Positions 36,356-46,400 are shown, counted from the first letter of the stretch. The stretch: 64,000 bases of DNA from Piscinibacter sp. (GCA_017983795.1 JAGOAS010000001.1:1-64000); one strand, 5' to 3'. A program made the numbers and translations. Notes: generated from the sequence alone by a model not told the origin.

Positions 36356-37078
36356 ATGAGGGCGCGCCGATTCCTCGTGCTGCTGGCCGCACTCGCCGGC
36401 GTGGCGCTGGCCGCGCGCCTGGGCCTGTGGCAGCTCTCGCGCGCCGCCGAGAAGGAGGCGCAGCAGGCCGCGCTGGAGTCGCGCGGCCAGGAGCCGCCGC
36501 TCGCGAGCGCGTCGCTGGCGCACTCGCCCGACGAGGCCGCGGCGCAGCAGCATCGCCGCATCACGCTGCAGGGGCGCTGGATCGGCGCGCGCACCGTATT
36601 CCTCGACAACCGGGCCATGGACGGCCGCGCCGGCTTCATCGTCGTCACGCCGCTGGCGCTGGCCGACGGCGATGCCGTGCTGGTGCAGCGCGGCTGGGCG
36701 CCGCGCGATGCGGCCGAGCGCACGCGCGTGCCGGCGGTCGCCTCGCCCGAGGGCGTGGTCACGGTCGAAGGGCGCGTCGCCGCGCCGCCGTCGCGGCTCT
36801 ATGAGCTCGGCGCCGAAGGGCAGGGCGCGATCCGGCAGAATCTCGACCTCGACGCCTTCGCGCGCGAAACCGGCCTGCGCTTGCGGCCGCTGTCGGTGCA
36901 GCAGGCCGACGGCGCCGCGGCGGATGCCGACGGGCTGCTGCGCCACTGGCCGGCGCCTGCGTTCGACGTGCACAAGCACTACGGCTATGCCTTCCAGTGG
37001 TTCGCGCTTGCGGCCTTGATCACGGGTCTGTATGTCTGGTTCCAACTCGTCCGCCCCCGGCTCAAACGCCGTGCATGA
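36356..37078 (+). CDS. SURF1 family cytochrome oxidase biogenesis protein
   Basis: 240-residue membrane protein with TM helices at both ends (about 6-22 and 212-230) and a periplasmic domain between, the SURF1 layout. Motifs are GLWQLSRAAEKE near the start, FLDNR and RGWAPRD, and HKHYGYAFQWFALA before the last helix. SURF1 helps haem A insertion into CoxA. It begins 42 bases from the divergent twin-TM gene, so a promoter should lie between them, though none is evident. Confidence 0.93.
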   Translation: MRARRFLVLLAALAGVALAARLGLWQLSRAAEKEAQQAALESRGQEPPLASASLAHSPDEAAAQQHRRITLQGRWIGARTVFLDNRAMDGRAGFIVVTPLALADGDAVLVQRGWAPRDAAERTRVPAVASPEGVVTVEGRVAAPPSRLYELGAEGQGAIRQNLDLDAFARETGLRLRPLSVQQADGAAADADGLLRHWPAPAFDVHKHYGYAFQWFALAALITGLYVWFQLVRPRLKRRA

Positions 37079-37760
37079 GGCCGCACCTGAGGCTGCCGCA
37101 CCGCTGAGCTTCACCGTGCACTCGATGCCCGCGCCGGGCCTCGAGGACGCCGGCCGCCGCACCTCGGCCGGCCGGCTGAAGATGCTGCTGATCCTGCTGG
37201 TGTGCGCGGCGCCGGTGATCGCTTCGTACCTGAGCTACTTCGTGATCCGCCCCGAAGGGCGCACCAACTACAGCACGCTGATCGACCCGCAGCGGCCGCT
37301 GCCCGAGGGCCTGCCGCTGGCCGATCTGCAGGGGCGCGCGGTGGCGGCGAAGTCGCTGCTCGGGCAATGGCTGCTGGTGGTCGTCTCCGGTGGCACCTGC
37401 GATGCCGCCTGCGAGAAGCAGCTGTGGCTGCAGCGCCAGCTGCGCGAGGCGCTCGGCCGCGACAAGGACCGCATCGACAAGCTCTGGCTGATCGTCGACG
37501 ACCAACCCGTGCGCGCCGAGACGCTGCAGGCGATGAATGCCGGCGACCCGGTCACCGTGCTGCGCGTGCCGCGCGAGGCGCTCGCGCAATGGCTGCAGCC
37601 GCAGGCCGGCGGCGCGCTCGAGCGGCACTTCTACATCGTCGATCCGCTGGGCAATTGGATGATGCGCGCGCCGGCCGAGGCCGATGCGCCCAAGCTGCGG
37701 CGCGACCTCGAGAAACTGATGCGCGGCTCGGCGGGCTGGGACAACGCCGGCCGCCCCTGA
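37071..37760 (+). CDS. membrane-anchored thioredoxin/Sco-like protein of the cox locus
   Basis: Not a named family to me; such proteins at this locus are usually annotated hypothetical or mislabelled as an oxidase subunit. From the GTG at 37071 (8-base overlap with the SURF1 stop) it has 229 residues; ATGs at 37032 or 37125 are alternatives. One TM helix (about 38-57) is followed by a domain whose layout resembles Sco proteins: a strand LLVVVSGGTC, C110-D-A-A-C114, and a late histidine, H186, directly before FYIVDPLGNW. Cx3C plus this His is the Sco copper site, so a copper chaperone role is proposed. Gene order supports it. Confidence 0.75.
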   Translation: MHEAAPEAAAPLSFTVHSMPAPGLEDAGRRTSAGRLKMLLILLVCAAPVIASYLSYFVIRPEGRTNYSTLIDPQRPLPEGLPLADLQGRAVAAKSLLGQWLLVVVSGGTCDAACEKQLWLQRQLREALGRDKDRIDKLWLIVDDQPVRAETLQAMNAGDPVTVLRVPREALAQWLQPQAGGALERHFYIVDPLGNWMMRAPAEADAPKLRRDLEKLMRGSAGWDNAGRP

Positions 37761-37764
37761 ACCC

Positions 37765-38874
37765 ATGGACGCTCAACCGCTCTACGACCTCTCCCCGCTG
37801 CTGCGCATGGCGCTGATGGGCAGCGCGCTCGCGCTCGGCCCGCTGGCCTGGCTGTGGCTGCGCCACCGCGACGCCTCGCCGGGCCAGCGGCTGCGCGCGC
37901 TGATCCTGCTGACGATGTTCCTCACCTTCGACCTGGTGGTGTTCGGCGCCTTCACGCGGCTGTCCGATTCGGGGCTGGGCTGCCCCGACTGGCCGGGCTG
38001 CTACGGCAACGCCAGCCCGCTCGGCGCGCACGAAGCCATTGGCGCCGCGCAGAGCGCACGGCCCACCGGCCCGGTGACGCACGGCAAGGCCTGGGTCGAG
38101 ATGATCCACCGCTACCTCGCGACCACGGTGGGCGTGCTGATCATCGTGATGACGCTGGCGAGCTGGCTCGAGTCACGCCGCGGCCGCGCCGGCGTCTCGC
38201 CCTGGTGGGCGACGGCGACGCTGCTGTGGGTGTGCGCCCAGGGCGCTTTCGGCGCGCTCACCGTCACGCTCAAGCTCTTCCCGGCGATCGTGACGCTGCA
38301 CCTGCTCGGCGGCATCGGGCTGCTGGCGCTGCTGGCGGTGCAGGCCGAACTGCACGCGCCGCGGCCGCTGGTGCTGCCGGCGCGCTTGCGGCAAGGCCTG
38401 TTCGCACTGACCCTGCTCGCGCTGCTGCAGATCGCCCTCGGCGGCTGGGTCAGCACGAACTACGCGGTGCTCGCCTGCCAGGCCTTCCCGACCTGCCAAG
38501 GCTCGTGGTGGCCGGCGATGGACTTCCACCACGGCTTCACGCTGTGGCGCGATCTGGGCGCGACCAAGCAGGGTGACTTCCTCCCCTTCGAGGCGCTCAC
38601 CGCGATCCACTACACCCACCGCCTGATGGCCTATGCGGTATTCGCCGCGATGCTGGCGCTGGCCTGGGCGCTGCGCCGCAGCGGCACGGCCGACGCGCGC
38701 CGCATCGCCTTCGCGCTGCTCGCCATGGCCGCGTGGCAGCTGCTGTCCGGCCTGAGCAATGTCGTGCTCGACTGGCCGTTGCTGGCGGCGCTCGCCCACA
38801 CCGGCGGCGCGGCCGTCCTGTTCGCTGCATTGACGGCCTGGCTGACGCGCGCGGCAGTCCGCGCCATGCGCTAG
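37765..38874 (+). CDS. ctaA: haem A synthase (CtaA/COX15)
   Basis: 369-residue polytopic membrane enzyme that oxidises the C8 methyl of haem O to the formyl of haem A. Eight TM helices are predicted. Haem-ligand histidines are in MIHRYLATTVG and IHYTHRLMAY, with LHLLGGIGLL and AHTGGAAVLF for the other pair; FGAFTRLSDSGLGCPDWPGC is the family signature. It follows the Sco-like gene by 4 bases and precedes ctaB by 15. Confidence 0.96.
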   Translation: MDAQPLYDLSPLLRMALMGSALALGPLAWLWLRHRDASPGQRLRALILLTMFLTFDLVVFGAFTRLSDSGLGCPDWPGCYGNASPLGAHEAIGAAQSARPTGPVTHGKAWVEMIHRYLATTVGVLIIVMTLASWLESRRGRAGVSPWWATATLLWVCAQGAFGALTVTLKLFPAIVTLHLLGGIGLLALLAVQAELHAPRPLVLPARLRQGLFALTLLALLQIALGGWVSTNYAVLACQAFPTCQGSWWPAMDFHHGFTLWRDLGATKQGDFLPFEALTAIHYTHRLMAYAVFAAMLALAWALRRSGTADARRIAFALLAMAAWQLLSGLSNVVLDWPLLAALAHTGGAAVLFAALTAWLTRAAVRAMR

Positions 38875-38889
38875 GCTCTTCGCAAGATC

Positions 38890-39807
38890 ATGTCCGAGAC
38901 CGCCGTTCACCCGCCTGCCGCCGCACCCACGCGGCCCTCGCGAGCGCGCCAGTACTACGTGCTCACCAAGCCGCGCGTGGTGCAGCTGATCGTCTTCTGC
39001 GCCGTGATCGGCATGCTGCTCGCCGCGCCCGGCCTGCCGCCCTGGCGCGAGGCGATCGCCGGCACCATCGGCATCTGGCTGGTGGCCGCCGCCGCCGCTG
39101 CCTTCAACTGCCTGATCGAGCAGCACATCGACGCGCGCATGGCGCGCACCGCCTGGCGCCCGACCGCGCGCGGCGAACTGACGCGCCCCCAGACGCTGCT
39201 CTTCTCCGCGCTGCTGTGCACCGCCGGCTGCGTGCTGCTCTACCTCGGCGCCAATGCGCTGACGATGTGGCTCACGCTCGCCACCTTCGTCGGCTATGCG
39301 GTGATCTACACCGTGGTGCTCAAGCCGCTGACGCCGCAGAACATCGTGATCGGCGGCGCCTCGGGCGCGATGCCGCCGGTGCTGGGCTGGGCGGCGGTGC
39401 GCGGCGAGGTCGGCCACGAGGCGCTGATCCTGTGCCTGATCATCTTCCTGTGGACGCCGCCGCACTTCTGGGCGCTGGCGCTGTACCGCGCCGAGGACTA
39501 TCGCCGTGCCGGCCTGCCGATGCTGCCGGTGACGCACGGCAACGAATTCACGCGCCTGCAGGTGCTGCTCTACACCTTCGTGTTGTTCGCCGCCACGCTG
39601 CTGCCCTTCGTCTCGGGCATGAGCGGCTGGTTCTACCTGGCCTCGGCGCTGGTGCTCGGCGCGCTGTTCATAGTGCACGCGTGGAAGCTGTGGCGCGCCT
39701 ACTCGGATGCGCTGGCGCGCAAGACCTTCCGCTTCTCCATCCTCCACCTCTCGCTGCTGTTCGCCGCGCTGCTGGTGGATCACTACCTCGGACTGCTGCT
39801 GCGATGA
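38890..39807 (+). CDS. ctaB: protohaem IX farnesyltransferase (haem O synthase)
   Basis: 305-residue UbiA-type prenyltransferase that farnesylates protohaem to haem O, the substrate of CtaA. Conserved parts are [10 protein letters not shown], the first Asp-rich region [32 protein letters not shown], and [18 protein letters not shown]. About nine TM helices are predicted. The stop overlaps the sco start (ATGATGA). Confidence 0.96.
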   Translation: MSETAVHPPAAAPTRPSRARQYYVLTKPRVVQLIVFCAVIGMLLAAPGLPPWREAIAGTIGIWLVAAAAAAFNCLIEQHIDARMARTAWRPTARGELTRPQTLLFSALLCTAGCVLLYLGANALTMWLTLATFVGYAVIYTVVLKPLTPQNIVIGGASGAMPPVLGWAAVRGEVGHEALILCLIIFLWTPPHFWALALYRAEDYRRAGLPMLPVTHGNEFTRLQVLLYTFVLFAATLLPFVSGMSGWFYLASALVLGALFIVHAWKLWRAYSDALARKTFRFSILHLSLLFAALLVDHYLGLLLR

Positions 39808-40418
39808 TGACCACCCGACGCCTCGTTCTTCTCGCCTTCGCCGCCTCGAGCCTGCTCGCCGCCTGCGACAAGACCGCCGGCACGGCGAGCGCTCCGGCCG
39901 GCGGCTTCCGCGCCGTCGACATCAGCGGCGCCGAGTACGCGCGCCAGTTCTCGCTGCAGGACCCGGACGGCAAGACGCGCACGCTGGCCGACTTCAAGGG
40001 CAAGGTCACGGTGGTGTTCTTCGGCTACACCCAGTGCCCCGACGTCTGCCCGACCACGATGGCCGAGCTGGCGCAGGTGAAGAAGTCGCTCGGCGCCGAC
40101 GGCGAGCGCATCCAGGGCGTATTCGTGACCATCGACCCGGAGCGCGACACGCCCGAGCTGCTGAAGGCCTACATGGGCAGCTTCGACCCCAGCTTCGTGG
40201 CGCTGCGCGGCGACGCCGAGCAGACCGCGGCGACGGCCAAGGAGTTCAAGGTGTTCTACGCCAAGGTGCCGGGCAAGACCGAAGGCAGCTACACCATGGA
40301 CCACACGGCCGGCTCCTACGTCTTCGACGCGGCCGGCAAGCTGCGCCTGTTCGTGCGCTACGGCAGCGGGGCCGAGGCCCTCGCTGCCGATCTCAAGGCG
40401 CTGCTGGCAGCCGGCTGA
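39804..40418 (+). CDS. Sco1/SenC copper chaperone
   Basis: 204-residue periplasmic lipoprotein-like chaperone for the CuA site of CoxB. The N-terminal signal ends LLAAC, a lipobox with Cys27 as probable lipid anchor. The thioredoxin fold carries the copper ligands C78-P-D-V-C82 and H167 (in MDHTAG). [15 protein letters not shown] and [10 protein letters not shown] are family hallmarks. It starts at ATG 39804 (or the ATG three bases later), overlapping ctaB, and converges on rpoH. Confidence 0.95.
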   Translation: MMTTRRLVLLAFAASSLLAACDKTAGTASAPAGGFRAVDISGAEYARQFSLQDPDGKTRTLADFKGKVTVVFFGYTQCPDVCPTTMAELAQVKKSLGADGERIQGVFVTIDPERDTPELLKAYMGSFDPSFVALRGDAEQTAATAKEFKVFYAKVPGKTEGSYTMDHTAGSYVFDAAGKLRLFVRYGSGAEALAADLKALLAAG

Positions 40419-40422
40419 GGCG

Positions 40423-41364
40423 TCAGGCCGCCTCAGCGAGCGCGGCGCGCATCTTCTTCATCGCCGCGACCTCGATCTGGCGGATGCGCTCGGCGCTGAC
40501 GCCGTAGTCAGCGGCCAGCTCGTGCAGCGTCATGCCGCCGGAGCTGTCGTCGTTCACCTTCAGCCAGCGTTCCTCGACGATGCGGCGGCTGCGCGCGTCC
40601 AGCGCGTCGAGGGCGCGGGTGATGCCGTCGCTCGCCAGCCAGTCGCGCTTGCGCGCTTCCAGCACGCGCGTCGGCTCGTGCGCCTCGTCGGCGAGGTAGG
40701 CGATCGGGGCGTAGCTCTCCTCGCCGTCGTCGCTCGACTGCGGCTCGAGCGCCACGTCGCCGCCGGCCAGGCGCGTCTCCATCTCCAGCACTTCCTCCGG
40801 CTTGACGTTGAGGTTGCGGGCGACGGTGTCCACCTCGGCGGCGGTGAGGGTGCTGCGGTGCGTCTCGCCGTGGGCGGCCTCGTCCTTGAGGCTCTGCTTC
40901 ATCGAGCGCAGGTTGAAGAACAGCTTGCGTTGCGCCTTGGTCGTGGCGACCTTGACCATGCGCCAGTTCTTCAGGATGTATTCGTGGATCTCGGCCTTGA
41001 TCCAGTGCATCGCGTAGCTGACCAGGCGCACGCCCTGCTCGGGGTCGAAGCGCTTGACCGCCTTCATCAGGCCGACGTTGCCTTCCTGGATCAGGTCGCC
41101 GTGCGGCAGGCCGTAGCCGAGGTACTGGCGCGAGATCGACACCACCAAGCGCAGGTGCGACAGCACCAGCTGGCCGGCGGCCTGCAGATCGCCGCTGGCC
41201 TGCAACCGGCGGGCGAGCGTCACCTCCTCCTCCTGCGTCAGCAGCGGCAGGCGGTTCACGGCGCTGATGTAGGCGTCGAGGTTGCCCAGCGAAGGCACCA
41301 GGGCCCAGGGATCACGGACGGCGAGGGCGTTGGACGGGGTCATGTTCATGGAAGCGTCAGACAC
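40423..41364 (-). CDS. rpoH: RNA polymerase heat-shock sigma factor RpoH (sigma-32)
   Basis: 313-residue group 3 sigma factor for heat-shock genes. Region 2 is clear in HLRLVVSISRQYLGYGLPHGDLIQEGNVGLM, here seen as consecutive motifs. The RpoH-box QRKLFFNLR is present, and region 4 ends in VSAERIRQIEVAAMKKMR. Translation starts at a GTG 7 bases after AAAGGAG; an ATG five codons in lacks such a site. A CIRCE operator lies 28 bases upstream of the start, so control by the repressor HrcA is expected in addition to any classical heat-shock control. Confidence 0.96.
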   Translation of the reverse strand: MSDASMNMTPSNALAVRDPWALVPSLGNLDAYISAVNRLPLLTQEEEVTLARRLQASGDLQAAGQLVLSHLRLVVSISRQYLGYGLPHGDLIQEGNVGLMKAVKRFDPEQGVRLVSYAMHWIKAEIHEYILKNWRMVKVATTKAQRKLFFNLRSMKQSLKDEAAHGETHRSTLTAAEVDTVARNLNVKPEEVLEMETRLAGGDVALEPQSSDDGEESYAPIAYLADEAHEPTRVLEARKRDWLASDGITRALDALDARSRRIVEERWLKVNDDSSGGMTLHELAADYGVSAERIRQIEVAAMKKMRAALAEAA

Positions 41365-41388
41365 GCTGCGGCTCCTTTCGTTCCACTC

Positions 41389-41394
41389 ATATTA
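41389..41394 (-). promoter_or_regulatory. rpoH: candidate -10 of the rpoH promoter
   Basis: TAATAT on the minus strand, overlapping the proximal arm of CIRCE. Transcription would start near 41382, giving a leader of about 18 bases with the Shine-Dalgarno AAAGGAG inside it. No good -35 match is seen 17 bases upstream. The overlap with CIRCE would let HrcA block polymerase. Confidence 0.45.
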
Positions 41395-41418
41395 GCACTC
41401 GACGACCGAGAGTGCTGA
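41392..41418 (-). promoter_or_regulatory. CIRCE operator (HrcA binding site) upstream of rpoH
   Basis: TTAGCACTC at 41392-41400 and GAGTGCTGA at 41410-41418 are separated by exactly 9 bases. The CIRCE consensus is TTAGCACTC-N9-GAGTGCTAA, so only one base (G for A) differs. It is in the rpoH-otnK intergenic region, 28 bases from the rpoH start. CIRCE sites upstream of rpoH are known from comparative work in betaproteobacteria. Confidence 0.92.
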
Positions 41419-41537
41419 CGATGATCCGGTAAGGAATTCGCAAAGTAATGTGTGCGCATGCTTGCATTCGTGATCAACCCTGATGGCGCTGTTCCGGTGC
41501 GGCGCCTGTGCCAGACTCGCGGCCCAGGAGGAGACGC

Positions 41538-42797
41538 ATGAAGCTGGGCTGCATCGCCGACGATTTCACCGGCGCGACCGACCTCGCCAACAACCTGGTG
41601 CGCGCCGGCATGCGCAGCGTGCAGACCATCGGTGTGCCGGACGGGCCACCGCCGGCGGGCGCCGAAGCGGTGGTGGTGGCGCTCAAGTCGCGCACCATCC
41701 CGGCCGCCGAGGCGGTGGCGCAGTCGCTGGCGGCGCTGCGCTGGCTGCGCGAGCACGGCGCGCAGCAGATCTACTTCAAGGTCTGCTCGACCTTCGACTC
41801 CACGGATCGCGGCAACATCGGCCCGGTCACCGAGGCGCTGATGGACGCGCTGGGCTGCGATTTCACGATCGCCTGCCCGGCCTTCCCGGCCAACGGCCGC
41901 ACCGTCTACAAGGGCTACCTCTTCACCGGCGAGGTGCTGCTCAGCGAGGGCAGCATGCGCGAGCACCCGCTGACGCCGATGACCGACCCCAGCCTGGTGC
42001 GGGTGATGCAGCGCCAGTGCCGTCGCCGTGTCGGTCTCATCGAGCACGCCGTGGTGCGGCGCGGCAGCGAGGCGATCGCCGCGCGCATGGCGGCCCTGCG
42101 CGCCGAAGGCATAGGCATCGCGATCGTCGATGCGCTGGACGACGCCGACCTGCACGCCATGGGCCACGCCTTCGCCGCGCTGCCGCTGCTCACCGCGGGC
42201 TCGGGCGTGGCGATCGGCCTGCCAGCCAACTTCGGCCTCGCGCCCAGCGCCGCCGCGGCCGAATTGCCGCCCTCGAGCGGCGCACGGGCGATCGTCTCGG
42301 GCAGCTGTTCGGCGGCCTCGAACGCGCAGGTGGCGGCCTTCCTCAACCGCCACCCCGGCCGCGGCTTCGCCGTCGACCCGCTGCTTCTGGCTGCCGGCGA
42401 AGACCTGGCCGCCGCCGCGCTCGCCTGGGCCGGAACCAGGCTGGGCGAGGAGCCCTTGCTGGTCTACGCCACCGCGCAGCCGGAGGCCGTCAAGGCGGTG
42501 CAGGCCGCGCTCGGTGTCGAAGCGGCCGGCGCGCTGGTCGAGCGCACGCTGGCGCGCGTGGCCGAGGGCCTGGTCGGGCGTGGTGCGCTGCGGCTGGTGG
42601 TGGCCGGCGGCGAGACTTCCGGCGCCTGCGTGCAGGCGCTGGGCGTGAAGCAACTGCGCATCGGCACGCAGATCGACCCCGGCGTGCCCTGGTGCCAGGC
42701 CTTCACGGGCGAGGGCAAGCCGCTGCACCTGGCGCTGAAATCCGGCAACTTCGGCGGCGCAGACTTTTTCGACAAGGCCTTCGAGGTGCTGCCATGA
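41538..42797 (+). CDS. otnK: 3-oxo-tetronate kinase (OtnK, DUF1537 family)
   Basis: 419-residue four-carbon acid sugar kinase. The N-terminal domain begins KLGCIADDFTGATDLANNLV, diagnostic for DUF1537, with YFKVCSTFDSTDRGNIGP next. The C-terminal nucleotide-binding domain has VSGSCSAASNAQV and the loop VVAGGETSGACVQALG. Family members phosphorylate 3-oxo-tetronates on the way to dihydroxyacetone phosphate. The start is the ATG after AGGAGGAGA. It overlaps otnC by ATGA. No dehydrogenase (DenD/LtnD), isomerase (OtnI) or transporter is next to it. Confidence 0.9.
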   Translation: MKLGCIADDFTGATDLANNLVRAGMRSVQTIGVPDGPPPAGAEAVVVALKSRTIPAAEAVAQSLAALRWLREHGAQQIYFKVCSTFDSTDRGNIGPVTEALMDALGCDFTIACPAFPANGRTVYKGYLFTGEVLLSEGSMREHPLTPMTDPSLVRVMQRQCRRRVGLIEHAVVRRGSEAIAARMAALRAEGIGIAIVDALDDADLHAMGHAFAALPLLTAGSGVAIGLPANFGLAPSAAAAELPPSSGARAIVSGSCSAASNAQVAAFLNRHPGRGFAVDPLLLAAGEDLAAAALAWAGTRLGEEPLLVYATAQPEAVKAVQAALGVEAAGALVERTLARVAEGLVGRGALRLVVAGGETSGACVQALGVKQLRIGTQIDPGVPWCQAFTGEGKPLHLALKSGNFGGADFFDKAFEVLP

Positions 42798-43453
42798 GCG
42801 AGGAATCGACGCTGCGCGAAGAGATCTGCCGCGTCGGCGCGAGCCTTTACGCGCGCGGCTACGTGCATGCCACGGCCGGCAACATCAGCGTGCGCCTGGA
42901 CGACGGCTTCCTGATCTCGCCCACCGATGCCTGCCTGGGCACGCTCGACCCGGCGCGCCTGGCGCGGCTCGATGCCCAGGGCCAGCAGACGGGCGGCGAC
43001 CGCGCCAGCAAGACGCTGGCGCTGCACCGCCACATCTACGCTGCCGACGCCGCGGCGCGCTGCGTGATCCACACGCACTCCACGCACCTGGTCGCGCTGA
43101 CGCTGCAAGGCGTCTGGTCGAACGACGACATCGTGCCGCCGATCACGCCCTACTACGTCATGAAGGTCGGCCATGTGCCGCTGATTCCGTATCGGCGCCC
43201 GGGCGACGCCGCGGTGGGCGAACTCGTCGCGCAGCGCATCGCCGCCGCGCGCTCGGCCGGCGCGCCAATCCGCGCGGTGATGCTCGATCGGCTCGGCCCC
43301 AACGTATGGCACGAGTCGCCCGCCGCGGCCTCGGCGGTGCTCGAGGAGCTCGAGGAGACCGCCAGGCTCTGGCTGCTCGGCGGCCGCAGCGCCACGCCGC
43401 TGACGCCGGCGCAGATCGACGAGCTGCGCCAGGCCTTCGGCGCGCGCTGGTAG
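42794..43453 (+). CDS. OtnC-like class II aldolase (3-oxo-tetronate 4-phosphate decarboxylase family)
   Basis: 219-residue class II aldolase/adducin-fold protein. TAGNISVR and SPTDACLG are the substrate loops, and the first two metal ligands are H93 and H95 in HTHSTH. The usual third ligand, the His of NHGP, is replaced: the sequence reads D-R-L167-G-P, with H173 a few residues later. EELEETARL is normal for OtnC. Activity is therefore uncertain unless H173 or another residue takes over. It is translationally coupled to otnK. Confidence 0.8.
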   Translation: MSEESTLREEICRVGASLYARGYVHATAGNISVRLDDGFLISPTDACLGTLDPARLARLDAQGQQTGGDRASKTLALHRHIYAADAAARCVIHTHSTHLVALTLQGVWSNDDIVPPITPYYVMKVGHVPLIPYRRPGDAAVGELVAQRIAAARSAGAPIRAVMLDRLGPNVWHESPAAASAVLEELEETARLWLLGGRSATPLTPAQIDELRQAFGARW

Positions 43454-43465
43454 CTTCAGCCCGCT

Positions 43466-46400
43466 TCAGCCGAAGCGCGTCGACAGGCTTTCCAGCACCT
43501 CGTCGACGGCGGCGAGCAGCTCCGCCACGCTCACCGGTTTGGTGAGGTAGAGGTGCGCGCCGGCCGCCATCGCGGCGTCGATCTGGCGCGCCGTCGCGTC
43601 GGCCGACACCACCACCACCGGCACGTCGGCGGTGGCCTCGTCGGCCTTGAGCTGCTCGAGCAGATCGAGGCCGCTCATGTCGGGCAGGTGCATGTCGAGC
43701 AGGATCAGATCGGGCTGGCGCGCGCGAATGCTGCGCAGCGCATCGGCGCCGTTGCCCGAGACCTCCATCAGCACCTGCGGTCGCTGCGAGAGGATGCCGC
43801 GCATCACCTCGACGTTGGTCTCGTTGTCCTCGACGTAGTGCACGATGCGCCGGTGGTACTCGGCGCTGGCCGTCAGCAGCGGGTCGAGGTTGGAGGGCAC
43901 GGTGTCGGGCTCGATCGCGCCGGGCAGGGTCAGGATGAAGGACGAGCCCTCGCCGGCGATGCTGCGCGCGCGCAGCGAGCCGCCCATCAGCTCGGCCAGG
44001 CGCTGGCTGATGACCAGGCCGATGCCCGTGCCTTCCTGCGAGGAGCGCTCGCGCCCGAGCCGGTTGAAGGGCTGGAACAGCTCGGCGAGCTGCTCGGCCG
44101 TCATGCCCAGGCCGGTGTCGGTGACCGCGATCTCGACCATGTCGTGCGGCCGCATGCGGCTGGCCACGTGGATGCGGCCGCCCTCGCTGTTGTACTTGAC
44201 GGCGTTGCTGAGCAGGTTCACGAGGATCTGCTTGACGCGCGTGGCGTCGCCCATCAGCACGCCGGTGCCGTCGGCGAGGTCGGTGCTGATGTTCAGGCCG
44301 CGGCGCTTGGCCTCGGTGTCGATCATCGCCAGGCTGGCCGAGAGCAGCGCCGGCAGCTCGATCGGCTCGATCTGCAGCTTGAGGTTGCCCGACTCGATGC
44401 GCGAGAGGTCGAGCACATCGTTGATCATGTCCAGCAGGTGCCAGCCGGCCTGCTGGATCTGCGCCACCCAGGGCTGCTGGTCGGCCGAGAGCGGGTGGCG
44501 CCGGTCCAGCTCGAGCAGTTGCGCGAAGCCCAGCATCGCGTTCAGCGGCGTGCGCAGCTCGTGGCTCATGCGCGAGAGGAATTCGCTCTTGGCGCGGTTC
44601 GCCGCCTCGGCGCGCTCGCGCGCCGTCTCGGCGTCCTGCAGGCGCAGGTGCTCGGTGATGTCTTCCACCACGCCGACGATGCGGCGCGCCTGGCCGAGTT
44701 CGTCGCGCAGCAGGGTCACGGTCGACTGCACCCACAGCGTGCGGCCGTCCTTGGTGATGTAGCGCTTCTGGCGCCGGTACATCGGCATCTCGCCCAGCAC
44801 CAGCCGGCGTGACAGGTCCTGGTCGGCCGCCACGTCGTCGGGGTGGGTGTACTGCGCCACCGTCATCAGCTGCAGTTCGTCCTCGGCGTAGCCGGTCAGC
44901 TCGCAGAAGCGCGGATTGGCCTGCTTCACGTAGCCGCGCAGGTCGGTGTAGAGGATGCCGATCGGCACGGTGTTGAGGATGTTGCGGAAGCGCTGTTCGC
45001 TGTCGCGCAGCGCCGCCTGCGCGCGCTCGCGCTCGTGCACCTCGGCCTGCAGCGCCGCGGTGCGCTCGCGCACGGCGGTCTCGATGCGGCGCGCGCGGCC
45101 GGTCACCACCAGCAGCAGCGCGCCCAGCATCGCCGCGCCGAGCAGCCCCACCACCGAGAACAGCCAGGCGTTGCCGGCGCGGCCTTCGGGCAGGTCGGCC
45201 TCGCGGGCACTGACGCGCAGCTCCCAGCGCCGGCCGGCGAAGGCGATCTCGCGCATGTGATGCAGGCCGCCGCCCGTGCGTGCCTCGCAGCCGGCGGCGC
45301 CGGCCAGGTGGCGAACCGCCGCATTCGGGTCGCTGTCGACCAGGCACAGGCTCAGGTGCGGCGGCAGGTCGCCGGCCATCGCGGCCAGCAGCGGGCCCGG
45401 GCGCAGCGTCACGAACAGCACGCCGCGCAGCGGGCCGCGCGTGCGTGCGTCACCGGTGCCTTCGCCGATGGCCACCGCGCGGTAGACCACCACGCCGGTG
45501 CGATCCTGCCCTTCTGGAATCTGCGTCAGCGCGAAGGGCGCGCTGGCGACCGAGACCCCCTCGGCCCGGCTGCGCTCGATGGCGGCGCGCGCGGCGGGAA
45601 TCGACAGCACGTTCAGGCCCAGCGCCGAGGCGTTGCCGCGCATCGGCTCGACGAAGCGCATCACGATCACCGGCTCGCGCGGCGTGCTCGCCGCGTTCTC
45701 GCTGCGCTCGAAGACGCGGAACTGCGCCAGGCCCTCGCTGCGCGCCGCCGCCTCGAAGGCCGGCACCTGGGCACGCTCCATGGCCTCGTACCAACCGATC
45801 GCCGCCAGCCGGCCGGCGGACAACCAGGCCTCGCTGGCGCGGTGCATCTCGTCGCGGTTGACGTCTTCCGAGGCGATGAATACGCCGCGCATCGCCTCGA
45901 TCGCCATCAGCGGCTCGCGCAAGCGCGTGTCGAGCACCGTGGCGGCCAGGCTGGCATCGCGGTTGAAGGCATTGCGCAGGCGCTCGGCATCCCAGCGCAC
46001 CACCTGCGCGATGCCCAGCGCCATGACCAGCGTGACGAGCGCCAGCGTCAGGCCGACGATGGCGCGCCGTGCCGCCCAGTCGGCGCGCGGGCGGCCGATC
46101 AGCGTCAGCGCGATCGGCGTGGCGATCATCGCGCCGAAGGTGTCGCCCACCCACCAGGTCAGCCAGGTCTCGAGTGCCCCGGTACGCGGCACGATGCCGG
46201 CAGCGGTCAGTACCGGCGTCGCCACGCTGGGCGCGACGACGCAGGCCAGCGCACCGCCCAGGCCGAAGAGCACGGCCACGTCGCGCGGTTCGTCGAGGGC
46301 GCGCGGATGGCGCGCGTAGCGCTGCACCAGCCAGGCGCCCGCGCCGGCCTGCAGCGCCGAGCCGATCGCGGTGGCCGCGGGTACCAGCGCGCCGATCAGA

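Noticed and set aside
37032..37070. Extended N-terminus of the Sco-like protein from the ATG at 37032
   Set aside because: It would overlap the SURF1 gene by 47 bases and adds only a Ser/Gly-rich stretch; the GTG at 37071 gives a more usual 8-base overlap. Not excluded.
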